Shown: positions 16,557 to 24,899 of the stretch, piece by piece
Layout of the letters: each line of letters starts with the position of its first letter
Position numbering within the stretch: position 1 is the first letter of the stretch
DNA from: Actinomycetota bacterium
GTDB lineage: Bacteria; Actinomycetota; Acidimicrobiia; Acidimicrobiales; Ilumatobacteraceae
Direction of reading: 5' to 3'
Length of the DNA stretch: 64,000 bases
Assembly (NCBI GenBank): GCA_016871355.1
Contig: VFZC01000010.1
Span: 1-64,000, forward strand
Notes under the pieces: generated by a model
Database searches by the model: none
The model's input: the letters and a program-made list of their open reading frames with translations, nothing else
What the model was told of the DNA's origin: nothing
Program-made: the position numbers and the translations under genes

Positions 16557-16825
16557 CCGACGCTCACCAAGTCTTCGAGCGACGCGCCCACCGCGCGCAT
16601 CGCGGCCACGGTTCCACCATCGGCGATCACATCGATTCCCGCGAGAAAAGTGGCATTCGGGCCAGCCACGAAATCGACCACCGCGGCGGCCTGCACGCGC
16701 AACTGATTGGCTCGTTTGGCCACTCCGTACGCCCGTGATCCGTCGAGATGTTTCGGGTCGAGCAAGGTGAGGCGGGCGAGATCGGGGGTGGGTGTGGGGT
16801 GCCGATGATCAGAAGAAGTCGTCAT
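16553..16825 (-). pseudogene. Remnant of a short-chain dehydrogenase gene
   Basis: A 90-codon open frame read from the ATG at 16825. It holds SRAYGVAKRANQLRVQAAAV, which is the Tyr-x3-Lys active-site helix of classical SDRs, joined directly to DFVAGPNATFLAGIDVIADGGT, the C-terminal strand and GG turn. The ~40 residues that normally lie between them (the P-G loop and substrate lid), the Rossmann N-terminus and the catalytic Ser are missing. The rest of the 397-aa track ORF is antisense to imuA' and imuB. It looks like a decayed SDR with an internal in-frame deletion. It overlaps the end of the CarH-like gene by 4 bp. Confidence 0.7.
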
Positions 16826-16943
16826 GACCTGGTCGTAGTGGACGCTTCGGTGGCGGGTAGCCGACGGATCTCCCGGCCGCGTCGCCAGATGTCCCGATGC
16901 CGGGCTGGACGCTGCGACGGCCCGATGTCGCGACGGGAAAACA

Positions 16944-16959
16944 TCGAACACCTGTTCGA
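16944..16959. promoter_or_regulatory. LexA (SOS) box of imuA'
   Basis: TCGAACACCTGTTCGA fits the actinobacterial LexA consensus TCGAAC-N4-GTTCGA with no mismatch and runs straight into the -10. Confidence 0.92.
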
Positions 16960-16965
16960 TAGTGT
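16960..16965 (+). promoter_or_regulatory. -10 of imuA'
   Basis: TAGTGT begins on the base after the LexA box and ends 7 nt before the ATG at 16973, so bound LexA would block this promoter. Confidence 0.55.
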
Positions 16966-16972
16966 CGCCGCC

Positions 16973-17695
16973 ATGGCCCTCGAGTCCGTCCGTCGCACCC
17001 TCGCCGATCTGCCCCCGGCCGAACGTCAACGGGCCGTGCGCGCCGTGGTGGGCGAACACGCGCCGCTCACCCTCGCGCGTGAGCGCACTTTGCCGGTGCA
17101 CCCCGTGTTGCAGCCACTCGTTCCGGCGCTCACTCGCGGCCACACCGTGCAGTGCACGGGGACGGCGGCCATGTCGTGTGCACTCGCGCTCATGGTCGCA
17201 CCCACCCAAGGTGGTTCGTGGGCCGGGGTGGTGGGTATTCCCGAGCTCGGTGTCGCCGCGGCCACCGAGCTCGGTGTGGCGGTGTCGCGCACCGTGTTCA
17301 TCAGTGCACTCGCCGACGCCGATGCTCCCAATGCACTCAGTGCACTGGTCGACGGTGTCGACGTGGTGGTGTTGTCGCGAGCCACCACGGCCGCACTGTC
17401 GTCGTCGCTCGCGCGCCGTCTGCAAACACGTGTGCAGTCGCGCGGTGGCGTGTTGGTGGTGGTGGGTTCGGCGGGTGCGTTGAGCGTCGATCTGCAACTC
17501 GTGTCGTCGGTACACGAGTGGGAAGGTCTGGGCGAGGGCCACGGTCATCTGCACAGGCGACGTGTGTCGTTGCAACTCGACGGTCGCCGTCACGGTCGCA
17601 GCACACGCCACGACGTGTGGTTGCCCGGGCCAACCGGTGCCCTCGAACCCGTCGTGCACGAAGGCGCCGTCGTTCCGTTGCGCCGCACCGGCTGA
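16973..17695 (+). CDS. imuA: ImuA-like (ImuA') mutasome accessory protein
   Basis: A 240-residue protein related to RecA-fold ImuA proteins: an N-terminal helix (MALESVRRTLADLPPAERQR), RGHTVQCTGTAAMSCALALMVAPTQGG where RecA has its Walker A region, a Walker-B-like DVVVLSRAT, and a variable C-terminus. The P-loop lysine is absent (GTAAMSCAL), as is usual for ImuA'. It should bridge ImuB and RecA in SOS mutagenesis. I chose the ATG at 16973 because it follows the LexA box and -10; the track's start lies upstream of the promoter. imuB begins 1 nt after the stop. Confidence 0.82.
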   Translation: MALESVRRTLADLPPAERQRAVRAVVGEHAPLTLARERTLPVHPVLQPLVPALTRGHTVQCTGTAAMSCALALMVAPTQGGSWAGVVGIPELGVAAATELGVAVSRTVFISALADADAPNALSALVDGVDVVVLSRATTAALSSSLARRLQTRVQSRGGVLVVVGSAGALSVDLQLVSSVHEWEGLGEGHGHLHRRRVSLQLDGRRHGRSTRHDVWLPGPTGALEPVVHEGAVVPLRRTG

Positions 17696-17696
17696 C

Positions 17697-19319
17697 ATGA
17701 CACCGCCGCGTTGTGCCGTGGTCTGGAGTCCGGCCTGGCCGCTCACGGCCGCTGTTCTCTCCGGACGCGCCGGTCGGGGTCCGCAGTTCGACCCGCACGC
17801 ACCGCTGGCCGTTCTGCACGCGCAGCGCGTGGTGTGTTGTTCGCCGGCGGCCGAACGCGATGGCGTGCGCGCGGGTCAACGCAAACGTCAGGCCCAGGGT
17901 GCGTGTCCGCACCTCGTGTTGGTGCCGCACGATCCCGATCGTGACGCGCGCTGTTTCGAACCGGTGGTGCGTTCGGTCGGTTCACTCGTTCCGTTGCTCG
18001 ACGTCGAGTCGCCGGGGTGTCTGCTCATGGCCACGCGCGGGCCGTCGCGTTACGTGGGTGGCGACGACGCGCTCGCACAACGTTTGAGCCAACTCGCGGT
18101 GCACGGTCTGGCCGATGCCGCCGTGGCCGGTGGTGGTTTCGGCATCGGTATCGCCGATGGTCGGTTGGCCGCCACGCTGGCGGCGCGGCTCGCGGTGCAA
18201 CGCGGTCGGCCGGTGGTGGTGCCCACCGAACGCACCACCGAGTTCCTCGCCCCGCATCCGGTGTCGGTGCTGGCCGCCACGGCCGGTTGCGATCCGCAGC
18301 TGGTCGATCTGCTCGAACGACTGGGTTTGGCGAGTCTGGGTGACGTCGCGGCGTTGTCACCCGTGCATCTGTTCGACCGTTTCGGTGCTCTGGGTGAGCG
18401 TCTGCATCGTCTGGTCACCGGAGCCGACGACACGCCACCATCGGCAGCGGCACCTCCCGACGATCTGAGCGTCGAACAGATCTTCGACGATCCGGTGCCA
18501 CAGCTCGACATGTTGGTGTTCGCGGCCAAGGCGTTGGCCGATCGGCTCGATGGTCATCTCATCGATCACGGTCAGGTGTGCACGCGCGTGATCGTCGAAT
18601 CCGAATCCGATCACGGCGACGTTTCGCGACGAGTGTGGTACCGCTCCGAGGGTTTGCGCGCTGCGGCTCTGGTCGATCGCGTGCGGTGGCAACTCGACGG
18701 CTGGATCAACGGCGACGATCCACCGTCGGCTGGCATCGTGTTGTTGCGCATCACGCCCACCGATGTGCGTCACGACTCGGGTACGCAGATGGGTTTCTGG
18801 GGTGAGCGTTCGCAGGCCGACGATGCCGCGGTCAAGACCATCACACGTCTCATCGGTCTGTTGGGTCCGCGCTCGGTCGATGTGGCGTCGTGGCGCGGTG
18901 GTCGCGATCCGCATCAGGTGTACGAACTCGTGCCGGTGGCCGAACTCGGAGCCGATGGTCGACTCGCCGTCGAACGACCCACCGATGTTCCGCCCTGGCC
19001 CGGTGGGTTGCCCGCACCATCGCCGTCCGTGGTGCACGCTCAACCCATCGCCGTGTCGGTTCTCGACCAACACGATCGCGTGGTGTCGGTGAGCGGACGC
19101 GGTGTGGCCAGCGCGGCACCGTGCACGTTGATGCTCGGTGATCGCCGTTGCCCCGTGGTGTCGTGGGCCGGACCGTGGCCGGTCGACGAACGCTGGTGGG
19201 ACACCCGGGCTCGCCGGGCGGCACGTTTCCAGTTGCTCGTGCGTGACGTCGACGAGACGCGGGCCTATCTGGCCGAGGTGGCCGCGGGTCGGTGGTGGAT
19301 CACCGCCGAGTACCAGTAG
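17697..19319 (+). CDS. imuB: ImuB, Y-family polymerase-like mutasome hub
   Basis: A 540-residue protein of the DNA polymerase Y/UmuC family: CAVVWSPAWPLTAAVL at the position of catalytic motif I but lacking its acidic residue, LLMATRGPSRYVGGDD, GFGIGIADGRLAATLAAR, and a helix-hairpin-helix-like LVDLLERLGLASLGDVAAL. Around residue 363 it has QMGFWG in the place where mycobacterial ImuB has its QLPLWG beta-clamp motif. ImuB is thought not to polymerise but to recruit DnaE2 to the clamp. It is in an operon with imuA' under LexA control. Confidence 0.87.
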   Translation: MTPPRCAVVWSPAWPLTAAVLSGRAGRGPQFDPHAPLAVLHAQRVVCCSPAAERDGVRAGQRKRQAQGACPHLVLVPHDPDRDARCFEPVVRSVGSLVPLLDVESPGCLLMATRGPSRYVGGDDALAQRLSQLAVHGLADAAVAGGGFGIGIADGRLAATLAARLAVQRGRPVVVPTERTTEFLAPHPVSVLAATAGCDPQLVDLLERLGLASLGDVAALSPVHLFDRFGALGERLHRLVTGADDTPPSAAAPPDDLSVEQIFDDPVPQLDMLVFAAKALADRLDGHLIDHGQVCTRVIVESESDHGDVSRRVWYRSEGLRAAALVDRVRWQLDGWINGDDPPSAGIVLLRITPTDVRHDSGTQMGFWGERSQADDAAVKTITRLIGLLGPRSVDVASWRGGRDPHQVYELVPVAELGADGRLAVERPTDVPPWPGGLPAPSPSVVHAQPIAVSVLDQHDRVVSVSGRGVASAAPCTLMLGDRRCPVVSWAGPWPVDERWWDTRARRAARFQLLVRDVDETRAYLAEVAAGRWWITAEYQ

Positions 19320-19322
19320 TCG

Positions 19323-20108
19323 TCACGCACTGCGTGCGGCCACGGGACGCAACCGACGATTCGCGAACATGTCGTCCGACAACCGGAAGCCCACCCCGCG
19401 CACCGTGTGCATGAACTGCACATCGCTGGCGCGATGACGAAGTTTGCGACGCAGGTTCGACAAGTGAACGTCCACCACGTGGGTGTCGCCGTACCAGTTG
19501 GGGCCCCACACCGACTCGATCAACGCGGCGCGGCTGGTCACCTCGAACGGTGTCTCGCAGAGACGTGCGAACAAGTCGTACTCGAGGCGCGTGGCCGCGA
19601 TCAGATGACCGTTCACCTCGATCTCGCGGCGGCCGGTGTCGATCGAGAGCGGTCCGAACACGAGGTTCTTGCTGGTGCTCACTTCTTCCACCGCACGATG
19701 ACGACGGGCGCGCATCACCATCGACCGGCAGCGCAACGCGATCTCTTCGGGGGTCACGTCCGACGACACCACGTCGTCGTTCCCGCGCTCGAGAGCCGAC
19801 AACCGCTGATCACGTGAGTCGGCACCGACGACGATCGAGTACACGTCGGGGCGACGTCTGATCGTCTCCACGAACGGATCGGCGCTCGGGTGTGCTTCGC
19901 GCGTGTCGAGCACCACGATTTCCGGTTCGAACGAATCGAGCAGAGCGTCGATGGTGGTGAGATCGTCGGTCGAGCGCACGCTGAAACCGGCCAATGACAG
20001 CGCGTTCTCGGTGGTGCGGCGATCCGAGTGGTGGGCCAAGGCCACCAGGGCTCGGGGTGTGGCGTCGGGGACCGACACCAAGGGGCGGCGATCGTTGCGG
20101 GATGACAT
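19323..20108 (-). CDS. OmpR-type winged-helix regulator with degenerate receiver
   Basis: A 261-residue protein. Residues ~18-135 resemble a response-regulator receiver with the phospho-acceptor position at D68 (EIVVLDTREAH), but the conserved lysine-proline (KP) is replaced (NDDVVSSDVTPEE) and the N-terminal acidic pair is incomplete. Residues ~150-250 are an OmpR/PhoB winged helix (TRLEYDLFARLCE, VWGPNWYGDTHVVDVHLSNLRRKL, TVRGVGFRL). No kinase is adjacent. The start at 20108 follows AAAGGA; the track's longer frame has no support. It lies convergent with imuB, between the two SOS units. Confidence 0.82.
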   Translation of the reverse strand: MSSRNDRRPLVSVPDATPRALVALAHHSDRRTTENALSLAGFSVRSTDDLTTIDALLDSFEPEIVVLDTREAHPSADPFVETIRRRPDVYSIVVGADSRDQRLSALERGNDDVVSSDVTPEEIALRCRSMVMRARRHRAVEEVSTSKNLVFGPLSIDTGRREIEVNGHLIAATRLEYDLFARLCETPFEVTSRAALIESVWGPNWYGDTHVVDVHLSNLRRKLRHRASDVQFMHTVRGVGFRLSDDMFANRRLRPVAARSA

Positions 20109-20260
20109 GAGGATCCTTTCTCGGCTGTGTGGTGATGTGTCGTCCGCTTGCTGCGGACACCGAGAGAGAGGGCGACCGTCGCGAGGTCTCGCACTTTTCG
20201 CCCGAACCTTTCGGGAAACCTGAATTCCTGGGCTCGGGTGGGGTCGGTCTTGGTTGACTG
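20109..20260. other. Intergenic region between divergent OmpR-like and PLP lyase genes
   Basis: It holds a GTCCGC-TTGCT-GCGGAC stem at about 20140-20157 (a perfect 6-bp pairing), and an AACCTTTCGGGAAACCT segment near 20205. No LexA box and no convincing -10 for either gene is visible. The only clear signal is the AAAGGA Shine-Dalgarno of the leftward gene. Confidence 0.35.
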
Positions 20261-21448
20261 ATGCCCGTGAGCGAGCCGTCGAACCCCGCGACCGACAAGG
20301 TCGTGCATCCCGAGACGACCGCGGTGCACGGTGGTCGTACGCCCGGCATTCGTGCGATGGCCCCGGTTCTGTGGGCGTCCACCACGTTCGAGATCGACAC
20401 CCTGGCCGATGGCCAACGCATGGCCCACTCGTCACGCGCGACCGAGTTCTACAGCCGCCACGGCAACCCCACCATCAACGCGTTCGAAGCGGCGGTCGCC
20501 GAATTGGAAGGCGCCGATGCGGCGCGCGCGTTCGCCTCGGGCATGGGAGCGATCACCGGTGTGGTGCTCGGACTGTGCGGCAAGGGCGATCACGTGGTGG
20601 CGCAGCGGCAGGCGTACGGCGGCACGACGCAGTTGCTCGCGGGTGTGTGCCCACGCTTCGGCATCGACGTGACGTTCGTGGACGGGACCAAGTCAGGTGC
20701 GTTCGCCGAGGCGGTGATTCCGGGTCGCACGATGCTCGTGTTGGCCGAAACGCCGGCCAATCCGCTGCTCGATCTGGTTGATCTCGACGAGTTGGGTGCC
20801 ATCAAGGGCCCCATCACCGCGGTCGATTCCACGTTGGCCACACCGCTCGGTGTGCGGCCGTTGGAACACGGTGTGCAGTTGGTGATTCACTCGGCCACCA
20901 AGGCCATGGCGGGTCACAACGATGCGACCCTCGGTGTGGTGGCCGGTGAGCGCGATCTCATCGATGCGCTGTGGGGTTTCGCGGTGCTGCAGGGTGCGTG
21001 CGCGTCACCGTTCGATGCGATGAACGGTTTGCGCGGATTGCGCACACTCGGTCCGCGGTTGCGTCAGCAAGAACAGACCGCGGTGGCGGTGGGTCGGGCA
21101 CTCGAAGCGCATTCAGGCGTGAACTGGGTTCGTCATCCGCGCCTCGAATCGCATCCGCAGTTCGCGTTGGGTCAACGGCAGTACGCGCAGTTCGGGGGAG
21201 TGCTGGCGTTCGAGTTGGCCGGTGGTCGCGAGGCCGGTGCGCGTTTCGTGGAAGCGGTGCGTTTGTGTCGGCCGGCCACGTCGATGGGTGGGCCCGAGAC
21301 CTTGGTGACCCATCCGGCTTCCACCACGCATGCGGGGCTCACGCCCGACGAGTTGTCGGCGGCCGGGATCACCCCCGGGACGGTGCGCATGAGCTGCGGC
21401 CTCGAGCACACCGACGACGTCGTCGCCGACGTCGTTCACGCCCTGTAG
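20261..21448 (+). CDS. Cystathionine gamma-lyase/synthase-family PLP enzyme
   Basis: A 395-residue fold-type I PLP protein of the Cys/Met metabolism family: HPETTAVHGGRTPGI, YSRHGNPTINAFEAAVAELEGA, FASGMGAITGV (phosphate loop), AYGGTTQLL, ETPANPLLDLVDLDEL, the PLP-lysine strand IHSATKAMAGHND (lysine near residue 214), and a C-terminal STTHAGLTPDEL. It could be a cystathionine beta- or gamma-lyase or a synthase; sequence alone does not decide. It stands alone, with dnaE2 and its LexA box directly downstream. A true O-acylhomoserine sulfhydrylase paralogue is at 34384. Confidence 0.85.
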   Translation: MPVSEPSNPATDKVVHPETTAVHGGRTPGIRAMAPVLWASTTFEIDTLADGQRMAHSSRATEFYSRHGNPTINAFEAAVAELEGADAARAFASGMGAITGVVLGLCGKGDHVVAQRQAYGGTTQLLAGVCPRFGIDVTFVDGTKSGAFAEAVIPGRTMLVLAETPANPLLDLVDLDELGAIKGPITAVDSTLATPLGVRPLEHGVQLVIHSATKAMAGHNDATLGVVAGERDLIDALWGFAVLQGACASPFDAMNGLRGLRTLGPRLRQQEQTAVAVGRALEAHSGVNWVRHPRLESHPQFALGQRQYAQFGGVLAFELAGGREAGARFVEAVRLCRPATSMGGPETLVTHPASTTHAGLTPDELSAAGITPGTVRMSCGLEHTDDVVADVVHAL

Positions 21449-21472
21449 GAGACACGTTCGACCCCTGGTGAG

Positions 21473-21488
21473 TCGAACATATGTTCGA
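21473..21488. promoter_or_regulatory. LexA (SOS) box of dnaE2
   Basis: TCGAACATATGTTCGA is a perfect 16-bp palindrome matching the actinobacterial LexA consensus. It touches the -10. Confidence 0.93.
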
Positions 21489-21494
21489 TAATCT
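21489..21494 (+). promoter_or_regulatory. -10 of dnaE2
   Basis: TAATCT immediately follows the LexA box; CGACCC then separates it from the GTG at 21501. The layout (LexA box, adjacent -10, leaderless start) is the same as at imuA'. Confidence 0.6.
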
Positions 21495-21500
21495 CGACCC

Positions 21501-24500
21501 GTGGCCTACTCGTGGGGAATGCAGGGGCCCACGACCTGGTCGGAACTCGAGGCCCGGTTGTCGGGTCGTCAACTACCTGATCGCGGTCGGGCTGATCGCA
21601 GCCGAGACGGTCGCGCCCCAGGGGCCACCACCGGGAACGCTGGTGGTGATGGTCCGGCTTTCGGTCGGGTGCGCCAGCCCTACGAACCGCCCACCGAGCA
21701 ACCCGCACCCCGCACCGTCGTGTCGCCCACCCGCACCGTCGTGCCGTACGCCGAACTGCACTGCCACTCGAACTTCTCGTTCCTCGACGGTGCATCGCAT
21801 CCCGAAGAACTGGCCGAGGAAGCGCATCGTCTCGGTCTGAGCGCGCTCGGGCTCACCGATCGCAACGGGCTGTACGGCATCGTGCGATTCGCCGAAGCCG
21901 CCCGCGCGGTGCAATTGCCCACGGTGTTCGGTTCCGACGTGACGGTGCACGACGGTGATCGCGCGCACCAGATCGTGTTGGTGGCCGATGGTCCGAGTGG
22001 TTACGCGCACCTGGCTCGTGCGCTGAGCCTGGCGCAACTCGCCGGTCGCAAGAACGAACCGCGTTGCACCCTCGCCGATCTCGCGCGCGAAGGTGTGGGC
22101 CACTGGTGGGCGCTCACCGGCGAACGCGATGGCGCCGTGGTGTCGGCGCTCATGGCCGATGGCCCGTCGGCGGCGCGACGCGAACTCGCACGACTCGTCG
22201 AAGCATTCGGACGCGATCGTGTGCTCGTCGAGTTGTGGGATCACGGTGATCCGCTCGATTCGGCGCGCAACGATGCGTTGGCCGAGATCGCCGCGCGATC
22301 CGATGTGCGATGCGTGGCCACCAACGCCGTGCGCTACGCCACACCCGCGGCTCGTCGACTCGCGTTGGCCATGACGGCGGTGCGACGACGCGCGAGTCTC
22401 GACGAGGTCGATCCGTGGTTGCCGAGTTCGGCCAGTGCCCATCTGCGCAGCGGAGCCGAACAGTTGCGTCGCTTCGCGCGTTATCCGGGTGCGGTGGAAG
22501 CCGCGGCCGAAGTCGGCATCGCCGCCGCGTTCGACTTGTCGTTGGTGGCTCCGAAGTTGCCGCCGTATCCGTGCCCGGACGGACTCACCGAGATGCAGTT
22601 CTTGCGACATTTGGCCGAAGAAGGAGCGACGCGTCGTTACGGCCAACGCCCGAGCAGCGGCGAAGACCTCAGCCTGCGAGCTCGCGCCTGGAACGCGATC
22701 GATCACGAGCTCGCGATCATCGAAGCACTCGGTTTCCCGGGCTACTTCCTCGTGGTGTGGGACATCGTGCAGTTCTGCCAACGCTCCGACATCTACTGCC
22801 AGGGTCGGGGGAGCGCGGCCAACAGTGCGGTGTGTTACGCGCTCGGCATCACCAAGGCCGATGCGGTGTCGCTCGGTTTGCTGTTCGAGCGTTTCTTGTC
22901 GCCCGAACGCGACGGCCCGCCCGACATCGACCTCGACATCGAGAGTGGTCGGCGCGAAGAGGTCATCCAGTACGTGTTCAATCGCTACGGCCGACACCAC
23001 ACCGCTCAGGTGGCCAACGTCATCACGTATCGCGCGCGTTCGGCCGTGCGCGACATGGCCCGGGCGCTCGGATATTCACCCGGTCAACAAGACGCGTGGT
23101 CGAAACAGATCGATCGCTGGGGTCGCGTACAAGGAGTGGTCGAACAAACCGGTCCCGACGGCCGTCCCGATCATTCCATTCCGTCACCGGTGCTCGAGTT
23201 GGCCATGGAGATCGAAGACATGCCGCGACATCTCGGCATCCACTCGGGCGGCATGGTCATCTGCGATCGACCCGTGATCGAAGTGTGTCCGGTCGAGTGG
23301 GCCACCATGCGCGATCGCAGCGTGTTGCAGTGGGACAAGGACGACTGCGCGGCCGCCGGCCTCGTGAAGTTCGATCTGCTGGGCCTGGGCATGTTGTCGG
23401 CGTTGCACGGTGCGGTTGACCTGGTGGCCGAACACGAAGGTGAACACATCGACCTGGCCACTCTGCCGCAGGACGACGACGTGTACGCCATGTTGTGTCG
23501 AGCCGACACCGTGGGGGTGTTCCAGATCGAATCGCGCGCGCAGATGGCTACGCTGCCGCGCCTCAAGCCGCGCCGCTTCTACGACCTGGTGGTGGAAGTG
23601 GCACTCATTCGTCCCGGACCCATCCAGGGCGGATCGGTGCACCCGTACATTCGCCGCCGCAACGGACAAGAGCCCATCACGTATCTGCATCCACTGCTCG
23701 AGAACAGTCTGGGCAAGACCCTCGGCATTCCGCTGTTCCAAGAACAACTCATGCAGATGGCCATCGACGTCGCTGGCTTCACGCCGTCGGAAGCCGATCA
23801 GTTACGTCAGGCCATGGGATCGAAGCGCAGCCAGGTGCGCATGCAGCGTCTGCGTCAGCGGTTGTACGACGGCATGGCCGAGCGCGGCATCGTGGGTGAT
23901 GTCGCCGACGAGATCTTCGACAAGATGGCGGCCTTCGCCAACTACGGATTCCCCGAGAGCCACTCGGTGTCGTTCGCATACTTGGTGTATTCGTCGTCGT
24001 GGTTGAAGCTGCACAAACCGGCGGCGTTCTACGCGGGTCTGCTCAACGCCCAGCCGATGGGTTTCTGGAGTCCGCACTCACTCGCCCAGGATGCGCGCCG
24101 CCACGGAATCGTGGTGCGCACACCCGATCTGCTCGCGTCCACCGCCGGGGCCACTCTCGAACGCGATCCGCGGAGCCACGGCGGATTCGCGGTGCGACTG
24201 GGGCTCGAATCGGTGCGCGGCGTGAGTCACGATCTGGCCACCACGATTCAGAACGAGCGCAGCGAGCGTGGTGCGTTCGGCGGTATCGACGATCTCGTGC
24301 GTCGTGTTCCCGATCTCACGCTCGCACATCTCGAAGCCTTCGCCACCGCGGGTGTGTTCGGAGAATGTTTCGCGTTCGATCGTCGTCAAGCGTTGTGGGC
24401 CGTGGGTGCGGCTCATCAGTCGCGGCCCGATCGACTCCCCGGACTCGCCACCATGAGCGCTCCCACCTTGCCCGGTATGCAACCCATCGACGAGGCCATC

Positions 24501-24899
24501 GCCGATCTGTGGGCCACGGGCGTGGCGCCCACCGGACACCCCACGTCGTTCTTGCGCGCACAACTCGACGAGATGGGTGTAATCACGGCCGATCGCCTGC
24601 TCACCATCGATGCCACCAAGGTGTGGGTGGCTGGTGTGGTCACGCATCGTCAGCGGCCGTCGACGGCCGGTGGAACCACGTTCATGAATCTCGAAGACGA
24701 AACCGGCCTCATCAACATCGTGGTGTCGGTGGGTTGCTGGAAACGTTTCCGACCGGTTGCGCGCGGTGCGTCGTCACTGCTCATTCGCGGTCGCCTGCAA
24801 CGAGTGGAAGGAGTGGTCAACATCGTGGCCGAACACATTCGTCCACTCGCTACGCCGGCGGCGGCCAGCACGGCCACCTTCGTGCGGAACTTCCGCTAG
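21501..24899 (+). CDS. dnaE2: Error-prone DNA polymerase III alpha subunit DnaE2
   Basis: A 1132-residue C-family polymerase. The first ~80 residues have the actinobacterial DnaE2 pattern (WSELEARLSGR, GGDGPAFGRVRQPY). A PHP domain follows (AELHCHSNFSFLDGASHPEEL), then the polymerase core with GRGSAANSAVCYALGI, the catalytic PDIDLDIESGRR near residue 474, KRSQVRMQRLRQRL, and FPESHSVSFAYLVYSSSWLK. The OB-fold and C-terminus are near WVAGVVTHRQRPSTAGGTTFMNLEDE. It carries out translesion synthesis with ImuA' and ImuB. It is the second SOS unit of the window and ends 3' to 3' against the EamA gene, with overlapping stops. Confidence 0.95.
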   Translation: MAYSWGMQGPTTWSELEARLSGRQLPDRGRADRSRDGRAPGATTGNAGGDGPAFGRVRQPYEPPTEQPAPRTVVSPTRTVVPYAELHCHSNFSFLDGASHPEELAEEAHRLGLSALGLTDRNGLYGIVRFAEAARAVQLPTVFGSDVTVHDGDRAHQIVLVADGPSGYAHLARALSLAQLAGRKNEPRCTLADLAREGVGHWWALTGERDGAVVSALMADGPSAARRELARLVEAFGRDRVLVELWDHGDPLDSARNDALAEIAARSDVRCVATNAVRYATPAARRLALAMTAVRRRASLDEVDPWLPSSASAHLRSGAEQLRRFARYPGAVEAAAEVGIAAAFDLSLVAPKLPPYPCPDGLTEMQFLRHLAEEGATRRYGQRPSSGEDLSLRARAWNAIDHELAIIEALGFPGYFLVVWDIVQFCQRSDIYCQGRGSAANSAVCYALGITKADAVSLGLLFERFLSPERDGPPDIDLDIESGRREEVIQYVFNRYGRHHTAQVANVITYRARSAVRDMARALGYSPGQQDAWSKQIDRWGRVQGVVEQTGPDGRPDHSIPSPVLELAMEIEDMPRHLGIHSGGMVICDRPVIEVCPVEWATMRDRSVLQWDKDDCAAAGLVKFDLLGLGMLSALHGAVDLVAEHEGEHIDLATLPQDDDVYAMLCRADTVGVFQIESRAQMATLPRLKPRRFYDLVVEVALIRPGPIQGGSVHPYIRRRNGQEPITYLHPLLENSLGKTLGIPLFQEQLMQMAIDVAGFTPSEADQLRQAMGSKRSQVRMQRLRQRLYDGMAERGIVGDVADEIFDKMAAFANYGFPESHSVSFAYLVYSSSWLKLHKPAAFYAGLLNAQPMGFWSPHSLAQDARRHGIVVRTPDLLASTAGATLERDPRSHGGFAVRLGLESVRGVSHDLATTIQNERSERGAFGGIDDLVRRVPDLTLAHLEAFATAGVFGECFAFDRRQALWAVGAAHQSRPDRLPGLATMSAPTLPGMQPIDEAIADLWATGVAPTGHPTSFLRAQLDEMGVITADRLLTIDATKVWVAGVVTHRQRPSTAGGTTFMNLEDETGLINIVVSVGCWKRFRPVARGASSLLIRGRLQRVEGVVNIVAEHIRPLATPAAASTATFVRNFR

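Noticed and set aside
16553-17746. 397-aa minus-strand ORF across imuA' and the SDR remnant
   Set aside because: Most of it is antisense to imuA' and imuB, with His/Arg-rich shadow composition. Only the last 90 codons resemble a known family.
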